Part shown: positions 18,708 to 30,591 of the stretch, piece after piece
Position numbering within the stretch: the stretch's first letter is position 1
Layout of the letters: the number at the start of each line of letters is the position of its first letter
Assembly (NCBI GenBank): GCA_001592805.2
Contig: CP051140.1
Span: 368,501-432,500 of the forward strand
Direction of reading: 5' to 3'
DNA: 64,000 nucleotides
DNA from: Peltaster fructicola
Lineage: Eukaryota > Ascomycota > Dothideomycetes
Notes under the pieces: model-generated
What the model was told of the DNA's origin: nothing
What the model saw: the letters and a program-made list of their open reading frames with translations, nothing else
The model's database searches: none
Made by a program: the position numbers and the translations under genes

Positions 18708-20380
18708 ATGAGATTGCAGAGACTCGCCATACTCGTCGCCAGCTTTGCTGCAGCTGTTCGTGCTCAAGAGGAGTACGACGACTGCTACGATGAACCGGAC
18801 AACGATCCAAACGATACACAAGCAGCATGTCAGGACTTGCTTGCTGCACTGCCCGATCAAGTCGCCTTCCCATCTAACAGCAGTGTGCAGCAGTCCTCCA
18901 ATCTGACAAACTTGTATGCTACTACAACATCTACCTACTGGGACTTGGCCAACACTCTGGACGTACCAGCATGCATTGTGTTTCCTTCATCCGCTGAAGA
19001 CGTTTCGACCACAGTCAACATCCTGCAGGACTACGACGAGGTCAAGTTCAATCTCAAATCTGGTGGCCACAACTTCAATCGCGGCTTCTCCAGCACGGAC
19101 GGTGGCGTCCTGATATCTTTCAGACCCTACATGCAGGACACAGTTCTTTCAGACGATGCATCGACTGCTAGCGTCGGACCTGGTGCTCGATGGAGCGAGG
19201 CTATGCCGGTGGCACAAGCACGCGACCGCTGCCTTGTCGGAGGTCGAGCAGCTGATGTAGGAGTTGGTGGCTATGTCATCCTCGGCGGTATCTCATACCT
19301 CAGTGGACAATACGTGAGAAGACATCGTCAAGTCATTAGTCGTTGCTGATAAGTCGACAGGGTTTCTCTTCAGATAATGTTGTCAATTTCCAGGTCGTGC
19401 TTGCTGACGGTAGTATCGTCGATGCCAACAAGACTAGCCATCCCGAGCTGTACTTTGCACTTCGAGGAGGCGCTTCGAACTTCGCTATCGTTACAAGGTA
19501 CACCCTTTTAACACACCCTATCGGCTCCGTTTGGGCAGGCTCTCGCATCTACTCGAGCGACAAGACTCCTCAGCTCACTTCGGCACTCACAAACTTCATC
19601 GCCAATTCAGACAATTCTACGAAGCAAGCTGCCATGATACCGACAGTCATCTGGGTTGGAGGCAGTAGCACCTACATCTGGAGCATGTTCCTCTTCTGGG
19701 ATGGGCCATCACCACCATCAGATGTCTTTGCAGAGTTTCTCGCCATCGATGCCCTCTCAGACAGCACCAAAGTACAGTCTTACCCTGAAGCACTGAATGG
19801 TGCGAATGCGGCGAGCATAGGAGGACGTACGACAGACAGAGTCAACCCATTGGCAAATTTGCCGCACGACAACATGACCGAGTTCCTGCAGTGGCATATA
19901 GCTCAGCTCGATCAAGCACCATGGCTCAACAATACCGAGGCAGGTTTCGTCCTAGCAAACTTGGCACTGCAACCTATCAACGTTGAACTGCAACGATCGA
20001 ACGGTGTTGGTGTTCCAGGTGCTTTGCATGTCGATCCAGCTGGCGGAGACAAGATGTGGATCGAGTATTCGCTTGCCTGGCGTAATTCGAGCTGGGACGA
20101 TCGCATGGTAGCCGACCTTGCAAAGCTTGTCGACGAAGGTCAACAGTATCAGTAGTCAAAGTATGCTGGTGTGAAGCCGACCAATTATCAGAGCGGCGAG
20201 CTGCCTTATGTGGCATATCATCCGATCTTTGCGAACGATGCACAAACAGGGCAAGAAATCTTCAAGTCTTACGGCGAGAAGACGTACCAGCGTCTCAAAG
20301 CAGTGAGAGAGGAGTATGATCCGGATCTCTTCTTGCAACGTCGCAAACGCGGCTTCCAGCTTGACATTCCTGACGAGTAG
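18708..20380 (+). pseudogene. Secreted FAD-linked oxidoreductase (BBE-like) with in-frame TAG
   Basis: Exon 18708-19313 starts with a signal peptide (MRLQRLAILVASFAAAVRA); a 47-nt intron (19314-19360, GTGAGA...GACAG) joins ISYLSGQY to GFSSDNVVNFQV. The FAD_binding_4 fold is clear: LKSGGHNFNRGFSS (with the His that usually binds FAD covalently), VGPGARW, and FALRGGASNFAIVTRYTL. Substrate domain follows. At 20153-20155 a TAG interrupts codon 467, yet the same frame continues unbroken with KYAGVKPTNYQSGELPYVAY and ends at 20380 with the C-terminal BBE-type tail (GEKTYQRLKAVREEYDPDLF). Without the stop the protein would be 541 residues, a normal family length. No intron fits around the TAG. It is either nonsense-mutated or read through. 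Confidence 0.8.
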
Positions 20381-20486
20381 AAGTTGTGGTATCGAGTACG
20401 GCTGCACTGCCAACACATGAATCATGACACTGTCCTTGACCATCACTATGGATTGAGAGATTCGCTTCATGGACAGATGTCTTCTA

Positions 20487-22244
20487 TCATTCTTTGTTGT
20501 CCCTTGGGGTCATGTGAGCGATTCCAGTCTTTGTCTCCACATGTACCTCACTCATATGCCCTTGCTTCACAAAGAGACTGGCAATCATGGTGAGCCCGCC
20601 GATACAGGCATACAAGATGAAGATGTTGCGTATGCTCCACGCATACGCTGAGAGAATCACTTTCAATTGAGCGATGTCTGTGATGAGGGCAACGGCGTCG
20701 AAGCTCGCCGCGGCGTGATCACCGGAGAAGGCGTGCAGTGCAGTCTGGTCGAGTCCAGCCGTCTGCAAGTTCATCTGCTGTTCATTCATTCCATTCTGGA
20801 ACAGCACTCCACCAACAACGATCGATACAGCTGAGGCTATCGTTCTTAGGAAGCCCAACGACGCTGTAGCTGCTGCAACATCGGGTTGCTTAACGAAGTT
20901 GTGTATGGCCAACATGGGCGCTTGATATAGCAAAGCCACGCCTGTCCCACTTACAACTTCGAATCCGATGATGTGAGCAATCGGTGTGTCTGACTCCAAC
21001 GAGATGTACAGTCCAGTACCAATTGTCATCAGAACTGCACCTGTCCTGAGGAGATCAATGTAGCGGCCAGTTTTGTGGATGGCGATACCTGTGAGGATAT
21101 CTGTGACTGCTGCCACGACCATTAGCGGCAGCAGCAACAATCCACTCATCAATGGAGACTTCTGCTTCACACTCTGGAAGTACAGTGGGAGATAGAATTC
21201 GACCCCAGTGTTGATCATGCTGTGTCCGACAGCCAGGAGGACGACCATGTTGTTCGACACATGCTTGAAGACACTAAGTGGCATCAATGGATACCTCGCC
21301 ACTGCGCTCTCGACATAGAGGAAGACTCCGATCCCTGCTGTTCCAAGCACAATGAGGCTGATGACTGTGGCGCTGTTCCATGGAAATATCGAGCCACCAA
21401 AGTTCAGACCAAGAAGGAAGAGCAAGGACATGGCCAGCATTGTTATGGTGCCGTGCCAGTCTATCGCTTTGAGACCAACCGTCAAGGGCGTACGTGGATT
21501 GTGCGTGTCGAGGAGTAGCAGCAAGAGGATGAAAGCAAGACCACAAATGGGAAGGTTGATCCAGAAGCACCATCTCCAGCTGACATACTGTGCTAGAGCA
21601 CCACCAATAAGTGGCCCTGCCGAGCCAGCCACAGCATATACACCACCTTGAAGACCGAAGAATAGCGCACGCTCACGAAGGCTGAATATGTCGGAAGTGC
21701 TTATAGCTACTAGCTGAGCAAGACCACCTGCTGCTGTGCCTTGCAGTCCTCGTGCTGCGATCAGCATGTTGATATCGATCGACAAGGCTGCAATCAGGCT
21801 CGCCGCTGCAAAGGTCAGGACTGACACCAGCAAAATTGGTTTACGTCCCCAGATATCACTGGTCTTTGTCCATATTGGGCCTGAGACAGCACTGGCAAGG
21901 AGATAGGCGCCGCCAATCCATGTGTATCCTGCTGCAGATTGCAGATCAGCAGTAATCGCTGGGATGGTCGTGCTGATTGATGTCAGTCTTGATCCTCGAT
22001 TCACAAGGCTTTCCTACGCGACTATTGTCTGGTCGAGTGCTGAGATGAAGAGTACTGCATTCAAGGCGATAACAATCATCCAGAGCCGCAGCCTTGATCG
22101 AGGACTTGCTACATCTTCGAGCTCTACTTGCGCCGAGAGATTCTGCATCGCTGTCGTCGGTGAGTGGGTTTCTGCACTAACAGTGATGCTCTGCAGCTCG
22201 ACGAGCTGGATGGAATCGGTCATGCCGGCGGTAATGTGCCGCAT
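20487..22244 (-). CDS. MFS drug:H+ antiporter, DHA2 (14-TM) family
   Basis: Two exons, 22244-22018 and 21972-20487, give 570 residues; the 45-nt intron (GTAGGA...ATCAG) falls inside the first conserved helix, joining LDQTIVA to TTIPAITADL. A cytosolic N-terminus of about 45 residues precedes 14 hydrophobic segments. Family marks are WIGGAYLLASA, the loop 2-3 motif DIWGRKPILLVS, AARGLQGTAAGGL and the antiporter motif C-like AGSAGPLIGGALA. Members export drugs, siderophores or secondary metabolites at the plasma membrane. It ends about 100 bases from the 3' end of the FAD oxidoreductase, tail to tail, which suggests but does not prove a linked pathway. Confidence 0.9.
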
Positions 22245-23156
22245 ATCAGCTTCAAGGTGAGTTTATATGACAATGATCTTAGGGCAGGTTGAGCGAGCCA
22301 ATGACAAGCTCAGAAAGCTGGTTATGTTAAACCTCCTTGCGACTTGCTGTCGTACTCATTCTTCATCACCACTCCGACACCCATAGCTCGACCTCATCAT
22401 AAGCTGCTGCTCGTCTCGACTCTGTGGCGCACGCGAGTACTTGACTCGACTGCTTATCGCGACAACAATCGGCCGCACACATCCACGATGTGCACTGTTA
22501 GTCGCTCAGTGGTTGTGACGCCCTCGAGTGTCGGAAACGAGTAACATACACAAAGAGGTGGAACATTGGACAGTCTGAGACGTCAGACGCAGAACAAGGT
22601 CACAAAAAGCAAGAACATTGGCGTTGGCCTCTATCAGCATCTCTCGTTCTCTCTGCTATTCAACATAGCATCGATTGCAGCCGATGGAGATCCAAGAGCC
22701 GCATCGCCTGCGCAGTAGCATCGTGGCTCTGTTGGTCTATGTCATCGCACTACGACACATACCATCTTGGCCGCTGTGGTCTACTTGTATCATGGTCAGA
22801 CAGATTGGACATAATGGATCAACCACCCACTATGCAGCACGCCATGTCAAACGCCAGCATCATGAATCTCAGACGATTGAGTCTGCTGTTCTTCGAGAAC
22901 AATCTCGTCCACCAGTGATCATGGGTCTCAGTCGAGTGGATCTGCTCTTCTTCGAGACATCGAATGACATTGTTCTTAGCTTTGTGTTGCGTTTCACCTT
23001 TCAAGTTGTTCAGCAACATTGTCTCCGCTTTCATACTACTCCTTTGTCATCATTCTCTTGAGAACAGTCCTTCAGTATTGTCTTCTGCTCACGGGTCTCA
23101 ATTCCTGACTCTCTTTCCATGCATTCTCACCTATCGACAGATTCAATATCAACGCA
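22245..23156. other. Intergenic, no gene seen
   Basis: Promoter space of the MFS gene and of the proline-rich gene. The longest frame (22675-23061) is not protein-like. Confidence 0.45.
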
Positions 23157-24602
23157 ATGAATAACGCGCCAACGGCTGCGGCTATAGCAGCCTACCAGCA
23201 ACGAATTGTCAACAATCACCAAGCACCATTTGTCAGTGTTCGTACATTGCCAGGTACTCAAAGGATCAGACATGTTCGTCAGTCTGATTTTGCCCTCAAG
23301 ATCCTCTTTGAAGAGATGACACGATCTAACTTGAGCAGGAAAGACATAGAAGACATGTACAACTACGCTCTGGCACCACATTACACCAATTTTGGCCGTC
23401 GAACGTACTATGCTCTCAACGATCGTTTCAGGAATAGACACAGACCTGGACGTGAGCACGAAAACTGGAACATAGTCGACCTGCGATGGTCTAGGCTCAG
23501 TGCTGCTGCTCAGGTCGAAAAGCAGAGTGTGCTGGCTTCCCTGTGTGCAGCGGCCAGAGCTATGGGTATTGCAATTGATAGACGTGATGCACAAGGTGGT
23601 GCAGCTCTTGCTAACCCAGTCGCAGGAAACGCCAATGCAGGCGCTGCAGTCCCATCAGCACAGCCGGCAAACATACCACCTATAGCACCGCCGGCGATCG
23701 CCGCACCTCTATTACATCCATCAGCCGTAGCACTGAGTGCGCATCCACCAGTACCAGCCGCACCACCGAGTGCGCATCCACCAGTACCAGCCGCACCACC
23801 GAGTGTGCATCCACCAGTACCAGCCGCACCACCGAGTGTGCACCCACCACCGCCGCCACCACCACCAGCCGCTGGAGCTAGTGTGCATCCAGTACATCCA
23901 CCTGTTGTAGTACCTACAGCACCCCAGTCAACCGCACCACCATTGTTGCCGGCTGGAACTGGGAGTAGTCAAATCCATGGGCTTCCAGCCTTACCTGGCA
24001 ATACATCTCAACCAATGTCCACTGACGACGCGCAGTCTGCAGACCATAGATCTTCGGAGCAGAACATCAATCAGAACGGTGTACAGCAGGGGAACATCGA
24101 CTGGATAGACAACCGGATGGATAACAATCTCCCGGGGATCCAGTATCACCACTATTTGCCCTCTCTGGCAAATCATCCCGTACAGCCAGCTATGCTCAAT
24201 GCCTTTCCAAACATGCCAGACTTGAGCTTAAACCCTCAGCCAGACTTGCAGCCGAATTTGCAGGCTCCAGGAAATCTACACCATCATCTGCTTACTGCCA
24301 ACAACGACCATGAGCATTTAGTCCCGGTATATGTCAATTTACGTCAGCCAGTCATTGCTCCGCACTTCGATGCCAATGGCGATCCTATGGGTCACTATAC
24401 TGATCACAACCTGACGCTCTACTTGATACAGAATGCACTGATGCTTATGTATGCAAATCTCCTAGACGACAATGCTCAGGATGTGATACTTCGATATGCT
24501 GGATACCTGGATGCGATCATTGCTGAGTTGGATCTACAGTATCAACGATTGTGCCCTTGGCTGGAAGCTCTGAGGCTCGCACAGTACTGGATTGGTAATT
24601 GA
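23157..24602 (+). CDS. Proline-rich orphan protein with N-terminal helical domain
   Basis: Intronless frame of 481 residues. Residues about 40-140 form a compact charged, helical-looking domain (FALKILFEEMTRSNLSRKDI, then ALNDRFRNRHRPGR and ENWNIVDLRWSRL) that recalls a Myb/SANT-like fold, though this is a guess. The middle (about 165-285) is Pro/Ala/Val/His-rich with an 11-residue block SVHPPVPAAPP repeated. The tail is Asn/Asp/Leu-rich and ends in a helical stretch (YAGYLDAIIAELDLQYQRL). No signal peptide or membrane helix. I do not recognise the protein; the lack of stops and structured N-terminus support it being real. Confidence 0.6.
   Translation: MNNAPTAAAIAAYQQRIVNNHQAPFVSVRTLPGTQRIRHVRQSDFALKILFEEMTRSNLSRKDIEDMYNYALAPHYTNFGRRTYYALNDRFRNRHRPGREHENWNIVDLRWSRLSAAAQVEKQSVLASLCAAARAMGIAIDRRDAQGGAALANPVAGNANAGAAVPSAQPANIPPIAPPAIAAPLLHPSAVALSAHPPVPAAPPSAHPPVPAAPPSVHPPVPAAPPSVHPPPPPPPPAAGASVHPVHPPVVVPTAPQSTAPPLLPAGTGSSQIHGLPALPGNTSQPMSTDDAQSADHRSSEQNINQNGVQQGNIDWIDNRMDNNLPGIQYHHYLPSLANHPVQPAMLNAFPNMPDLSLNPQPDLQPNLQAPGNLHHHLLTANNDHEHLVPVYVNLRQPVIAPHFDANGDPMGHYTDHNLTLYLIQNALMLMYANLLDDNAQDVILRYAGYLDAIIAELDLQYQRLCPWLEALRLAQYWIGN
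23725..23860 (+). repeat. 33-bp tandem repeat coding SVHPPVPAAPP
   Basis: About four copies of a 33-bp unit encode the Pro/Ala block in the orphan gene; neighbouring copies differ by one or two bases. Confidence 0.8.
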
Positions 24603-24936
24603 TATACGGTCGATGGCATAGACTGCATGTTTGGAGGTCCGATATGCTTAATGTCAGTCTCAAGCTCCATTGCTGCTAGACCTTGGTGTTCGAAATGACG
24701 ATGGATATAATGATGTGTCTCACAGTAGAGTCTCGCAAGTGGTCTGCAGTGACCATGAGCGATTGTCAGGCCTTGCAGGAGTGAGGTGATTGCCAGGTCG
24801 GGAATGGCGTGTCATCAAGGTGGGTCCTGCATAACATCGTCATCCATACAACAGCTTTACTTGCTCTCACTACTGTTCTCAACACATCGCACTGCTACGT
24901 ATCTAACACGCAACTGTTGGATCACCAGCGATCAGC
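24603..24936. other. Intergenic, no gene seen
   Basis: 334 bases between the orphan stop and the quinone oxidoreductase start; presumed terminator and promoter. Confidence 0.4.
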
Positions 24937-25988
24937 ATGGCGACCAGCTTACCACAGTACATGCGCGCAGCGCAGTTCAGCACCAATCCCATTGAGAAGA
25001 ATCTCAAAGTTAATCCGAAAGCGCCATTGCCAAAGACTGCCCATGCTCTACGCAAGGACACCACTCTGGTCAAGGTTGCATACTCGTCCCTGAATCCTGT
25101 CGACTACAAGGTGCTGGAGAGTCCAGCTGGGTGAGTATAGCCATGTTGTTGTAGGCCTATGCTGAGTAGTCAAGGTACATCTTGGGAGGCACGCCAGCTG
25201 TTGACATTGCTGGTGTTGTCGTCGACAGCAAGCTACCACATGTCAAAGCCGGCGACAGAGTCTACGGGATGACCGCGATACCGTCGTTCGGTGCTCTAGC
25301 AGAGTATGCTGTGGTTCCGAAGGACGGTCTTGCTCTTGCGCCGGAAGGAGTCAAATTGGAAGATCTTGCGACCCTTGGTGTCACGGGCTTGACTGCATGG
25401 CAAACACTTTCTCCTTTCATCAAGTCGGGAGATAAGGTCTTGATAAATGGTGGTAGTGGCGGTGTTGGGACCTTTGCTATCCAGATCGCCAAAGCTCTTG
25501 GCGCACATGTCACTACTACCTGCTCTGGCGGAAACGTCGAGCTTTGCAAAAGTCTTGGTGCTGACGAAGTGATCGACTACAGAGCTACTGATCTAGTACC
25601 ACACTTGAAGCAGAGTGGCGTACAGTTCGATCATATCTTCGACAGTGTCTTCTACAACTTCGACCTGTACTGGCAGGCTCACCACTATCTGAAGAAGAAT
25701 GCCAAGTTCGTCACAATTGCTGGCGAATTCAGGTTTGACTTTGTTAAGACAATGTTGGCCATCTACCTGTTGCCCAGCTTCTTGGGAGGCGGACAACGAC
25801 AGTTTCAATTTGTCACGGCGACAGCCAATGCACCTGAGTATGAGAAGCTTGGCGCTCTGATCAAGGAAGGCAAGATCAAGCCAGTGATCGAGTCAGTGCT
25901 TGACCTTGATGAGGCTGGTAAGGGATATGCAAAGCTTAAGACCGGTCGTACTCGTGGCAAGATTGTCGTAAAGGTTGCTGGAGAGTGA
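24937..25988 (+). CDS. Zinc-free quinone oxidoreductase / reductase of the MDR superfamily
   Basis: Exons 24937-25130 and 25175-25988 with a 44-nt intron (GTGAGT...CAAG) give 335 residues. The N-terminal GroES-like part has AYSSLNPVDYKVLESPAG and GGTPAVDIAGVV; the Rossmann part has the NADPH loop GGSGGVGTFAIQIAKALGA (about 160-178) and the C-terminal GKIVVKV. There are no catalytic zinc cysteines of alcohol dehydrogenase, so it belongs with zeta-crystallin / RTN4IP1-like NADPH reductases, often soluble and acting on quinones or enones. It may serve the neighbouring accessory genes. Confidence 0.88.
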
Positions 25989-26239
25989 GTGATAGGATAG
26001 TGTGCTGTAAAGACACAAGATGTCGTAATCCTCGTGCTTCTGAACCTTATGAGTGATTCGAGGTTAGCTAGCGACCGTGTAGGTCAGATGTAGTCGTATC
26101 TTCGTGCTATTGAACAGTGCGAGTGATTTGAGCTTCGCTAGCGACCTTCTGGTCGTTCAGTGCTGATGGCGGTCAAGACAGGGTTCCTCACGGCCATAGA
26201 GTACATTCGGGCGTGGCCGGATGTTCTCCTCGGCCTTGC
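25989..26239. other. Short intergenic stretch with an imperfect repeat
   Basis: A block reading TCGTGCTTCTGAACCTTATGAG at about 26031 is echoed about 72 bases later near 26103 (TCGTGCTATTGAACAGTGCGAG), both followed by GATT.GAG.TT.GCTAGCGACC. Two-copy tandem repeat in the 3' region. Confidence 0.6.
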
Positions 26240-27713
26240 TCATAGCAAATGCAACTCCTCTTCAAGTCGAAGCCATGTCCTTGGCTTTAGGTTTGCAATC
26301 AGCCAGTAGTTCCCAGCATGATCCTTCCCTGTGATGCAGACAAAGCTGACCAATTTCTCTGGTTCGGTATGAACCACGAAATTGATCGGTGTCCCTGGAG
26401 CATTCCCACCTCGATCCATGCTCTGTTTATTGCCAAGTGTCAAGACAGCAGCCCCAAAGTCTGTAGCTTGGATGACTCCTACCTTTGTCAAGTTGTTGAA
26501 CACGACCAGTCCTGCTTCCTTCTTGCCAACTAAGAGCGAAAGAAGAGGATCCCGGCCGCTATGGTAGAGACTATGGTATCTCTCGAGAATGGCCAAAGTC
26601 TGCTGTTCTGATGCTCTCTCCTTCATCTGATGTTGCTGTTCAAGCGCTAGCTGTCCCACACTACCCCGAGAGATGCTCGCCGGCAGGAATGTGTAGGATG
26701 GTAGGATCATGTTCTGCACATAGAGTGCATCTCTCTTCACCTGCTGTAGCCGGAAACGTGCATTCATTGTAGACAGCTGCGTTATCGGTCGTGGCTTTGA
26801 CTCAGACATAGCTACAATGCGTGTCAACCATGCGGTCAACACACTGTTTTCAGTGACGAAGGCTCCAGTTTCGGCCTCTTCCTTGATCTCCTCCTTCGCC
26901 TGTGCCTTGAGCCGTTTGATGGCATCATTAGGGATGTATATCCTTCGGACCTCTGGCTGGATGTTGCTAGACAGACCGCCGACGAGTCTGAGCATGAACT
27001 CTAGCTTGTTACGTCCTTTCAGGCGCCATCTCTCAAGTGCAAGCTCTTGCCGTTTCTCCGATTCGAGGTTATCCCGAAGTGCTTCCATGAGTACGTCCTC
27101 GTGTGAACCGAGGAGAGGTGGGAGGTGACTCTCTTTCCCAGCAACAACAAACGACCATGCTTGAAGGAAGGCTCGAGCGCCAGAGGCGTCCATCAGGCTG
27201 TGAGGCCACGAGAAGGCAACAAGCGTGGCATCGGCGAACGAAGTGATGCGTACAGAGAGCAGTGGCACATCTCGATCGACCCATTCCTTGAATCTTGTTG
27301 GTGTCCCAGGTACTGTCATCAATGTTTGCAGAGCGTGAGCTAGAGGTTGAGTGCATGGTCCGTTCGGTCTCGTGCCAAGAGAGCCAGCAAGACGATGTTC
27401 AGACAGGGACTGGCTCAGAGTCTCGTGGTAATATGCGAATGCTGGACGGTCAAAAGTCCATCGTGATGGGACATGGATCTCTAGTCTTCCTTTGCCCTGA
27501 ACGACATCAGTTGAATCATGGTGTATGCCGGTTGCTCACCTTGCTTCTGAGACGACCACCAAGCTTTCTCCAGTCTCCTATGCCCAGCAGCTTTGTTAGA
27601 GCCTCACGAAGCTTTTGTGCATCAAGTATATCGTTGAAGTGTAGCAACCAGTGGACTGGCATGCGATTGAGCTTGAGATCGTCGAGAAAGTGAAGCGGAT
27701 AGACGTAGTCCAT
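26240..27713 (-). CDS. BAHD-type acyltransferase (transferase family)
   Basis: Exons 27713-27540 and 27496-26240 with a 43-nt intron (GTGAGC...TTCAG) give 476 residues. The catalytic HxxxD motif is HSLMD at residues 157-161 (FSWPHSLMDASGARAFLQAW), and a DFG element occurs near the C-terminus (QATDFGAAVLTLG). The start (MDYVYPLHFLDDLKLN) and GRLEIHVPSRWTFDRPAF fit fungal members that transfer acyl groups from CoA to alcohols or amines, for example trichothecene 3-O-acetyltransferase relatives. Soluble, no signal peptide. The second transferase at 32859-34439 has its HxxxD at exactly the same residue numbers, so the two are probably paralogues. Confidence 0.85.
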
Positions 27714-29251
27714 GGCTGTCTACCTCGATGGAGAAATGCAAGGGATCGGCAAGTATGAGTATGGCAAGAGAAGGAGTACTGATAGCACAGAACCATCCAT
27801 GCCGTAGTGTCAGCTGATTGCAGGTTGACTGTCATCTACACATATCGAGAGCCACAGTCCATGTGTGCATGTCCGACGAATAAGCTTGCTTCTCGTGACA
27901 TACCTCGAATCGTGAAATACGAGGCTGCTTGACAGATAGAGCTCCGCCGGACGCATAACCTGTATTCGTTAGGATGTGGCGGCCATTAAAGCGCATCTCA
28001 ATCACTTCTTGGCATCCGGGAGCGAACGAACAAAGGTGATATTAGGAAGCCACCAAGGCCTGACATGCAAGCCATCCATATACTCAGCTGTGGCATTTTG
28101 TAAGCTGCCATGCGGGCATCCCAAGTAATCGCCATCCATAGTTCCAATTCGAAGGCTGTGCTTGTCGAAGCTGTACATGTGATATGGTCGTGTCAGGCTC
28201 TCATACCGTGACAGCTTTCTTCAACAATTGCGGCACACGCTTGGCGTCATGGACTGTCGAAAGTCTTGTGGCTTGTTGACTAGATCAGAAGTCTGTAACC
28301 TTAACGAGGAGATGCCGATGAGGTAGACCAAGCGTTTGTCGTTGCACTTCGGCATCCGAGACTTGGGACATTGCTCGTCCTGTGGTCTGTCTCAAGCTCA
28401 TGGTCTCAAGCTCACACTTGGTCCACATGCCGGAGTAAATGATGGGTGACATGGTGTGATGATAGTGATGGAGGATTGAAGTTGAGCACGCGAGTCAGCA
28501 TTTCTGCCATGACACGTGAAAGACGCGCTAGAGCACGTTTGCCAAGGCGCCTATCTGCTTCTTTCCACTATCTTTCCTTTACCTCTACGAATCACGACAC
28601 TCACGCGCCGTCCGAGAACAACCACTTCGCTGAGCGGTTGCACGTGGTTGTTGATCTCGCAAGTTATGATCAACAGATCGCCAGCATGTAGGGATCTTCG
28701 GCGTTGCCGAACTGTCTGTTGAGCCACATTTCGCCTCCATTTCGTGCCTGTGGAAGAGCATCCAGCATAGCACTACAATGCATCCACGATTACCGGGTCC
28801 CAAACCACGTTTACACCGTCCTCAGAAACCACATGACCACTTACGCCTGTAATCGCTCGCTCTTGCAGGTCCATGATATCGTTCCAGCCACCAGAACTCT
28901 GCTGAAGGATACTACATGAAGTGGATCAAAGTCATCAAGATCTTGGCCATGGATTTGTCGAATGCAAAGGCTCAGAACAGCAGTCGCACCAGAGCTCGTT
29001 GTATGCTGCATCAATCATAAGGTGCAGGAACATTGGTAAAATCACCAGTCAACCAGGGCGGTCTAGTAAGGTGTAGCTATAGGAAGAAGCAGCATCCGCT
29101 GAAGCTTTGGAGTGTAAAAGCAAATCCAGCTGCACGCTGATGCCCGGCATGATGCACCTTCGGTATCCTACAAAGGTAGGATGGCCATCTCAACAGACCT
29201 GTGCAAGTACGAGGACACATATTCTTGTCGAAGGGCTCTGTCCGGCCGTTA
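27714..29251. other. Intergenic, no gene seen
   Basis: About 1.5 kb without a convincing frame on either strand; nothing recognised. Confidence 0.5.
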
Positions 29252-30407
29252 CTAATCTTCCAGGAGGTTAAGCAACACCTTGGCAATCATGCCCGCACCT
29301 TGCATCAAGGCACCCACATCCTGCTCTGGACTCAGCTGAAGATAGCGCTTTCGAGACAGAACATCCAACATGACGGGATAGCCATGAGTCTTGCCTTCAA
29401 AGATATCATACTCAACAACACAGCCGTCTTCGCGAGCGTACTCGACGAAGTCCTCAATGGAGTCGTAGAATAGATCGTGCGATCCGACACCTACCCAGGT
29501 CTTTGCTGGCAGGACACCTCGCCAATAACTCTTAGACTTTGGTGTGGAATAGTCGAAGATGTCGGCGAAGGTCTTTCTGCCATCATCACCGCAAGTCCAG
29601 TGTACAGCTCTGTCAAGTTCATGTCGCTGCAGCACGTCATTCTTGCGGTTGCGATTGAAGCTGTCTCCGCTATTGCTGAGATCAACCCAGGGAAATAGTA
29701 ATGCAGCACCGCCGGGTTTGGGAATCTGCTGGTCTGCCAGTTTGTGTAGCAGTGTCAAAGCCAGATGTCCTCCAGCAGACTCTCCGCAGATCACAATCTT
29801 CTCTGGTTTGATATGTGCCTCTTCCAACAGGTATCGATATGCCGCGAGGGCTTGCTCGAACGGTCGTGGGAACGTGCTCTCTGGAGCCAGATCGTACGAC
29901 AGGCTGAATGTACTAATGCTTAGACCTTTCGAGCTCATCAGCTCAGAGATGCGCAGTAATTGCACCACGTTCATCAGCGGGTGACCAAGCACGTAGGCGC
30001 CTCCATGAATGTATAATAGCACAGCATCACACTCTGATGGTGTCGTCCGGCTGCTCAAAGAGCCTTGACTGATCCAGTATCCTAGGAGTCCTTTGCGTTC
30101 GACTTTCTCGCAAAGCTCATGACCCACGGAACGGAATCGAGGAGAACTGAGGATGCTCTCGACATTGAGTCGACTTACAGCAGCTCGCTTGATCGATAAT
30201 GGTACCAAGGATACTCTGATACAAGTCAGTACAGCTCTTGACAAGCAGGTGTACTTGCGTTCGTGCGAGTATCAACAGACAATCTGTGGTCAATGACACA
30301 TCCTTCCTGCCGGTGAATAATCGCTCTGCAATGCCAAGGACTAAGGCGAACGGAAGCCATACTGCGACGAAGACTGATTTGACTACGTCTGCCGCGGTGA
30401 CCTGCAT
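29252..30407 (-). CDS. Alpha/beta hydrolase (Abhydrolase_3, esterase/lipase-like)
   Basis: The main frame, ending at 29252, has the hallmark oxyanion motif YIHGGAYVLG, the nucleophile elbow VICGESAGGHLAL and an acid/His pair region (GVGSHDLFYDS, FEGKTHGYPV). An upstream frame supplies a likely N-terminal membrane anchor from ATG 30407 (VKSVFVAVWLPFALVLGIAE). The two frames must be joined near 30230-30260 (TTDCLLILAR then CLSRAVLTCIRVSL), but no standard intron fits: either a very short intron or a one-base frameshift. Members hydrolyse esters, including sterol acetates. Total about 380 residues. The catalytic half is certain; the N-terminal join is not. Confidence 0.75.
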
Positions 30408-30591
30408 CGTTGTGGTGGGGATGTTCTCGACAAGCTGAATTGAAAGGTACAACATGGTCTGGCGCCACTTGAGCCTCATCATCTGAGCACGTGTTCGGCA
30501 CGCGAATGAACTCTAAATGGTGGCTCGATCAGCAGCTATCCGGACTTCTTGAGCGATCCCTCATCTGTCACTCTACAACAAGCCTACAGCG

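Noticed and set aside
19314-19360. Frameshift in the FAD oxidoreductase at the first stop
   Set aside because: A normal 47-nt GTGAGA...ACAG intron explains this change; only the later TAG is a true interruption.
22675-23061. 128-codon plus-strand frame
   Set aside because: No coherent features and lies in presumed promoter sequence.
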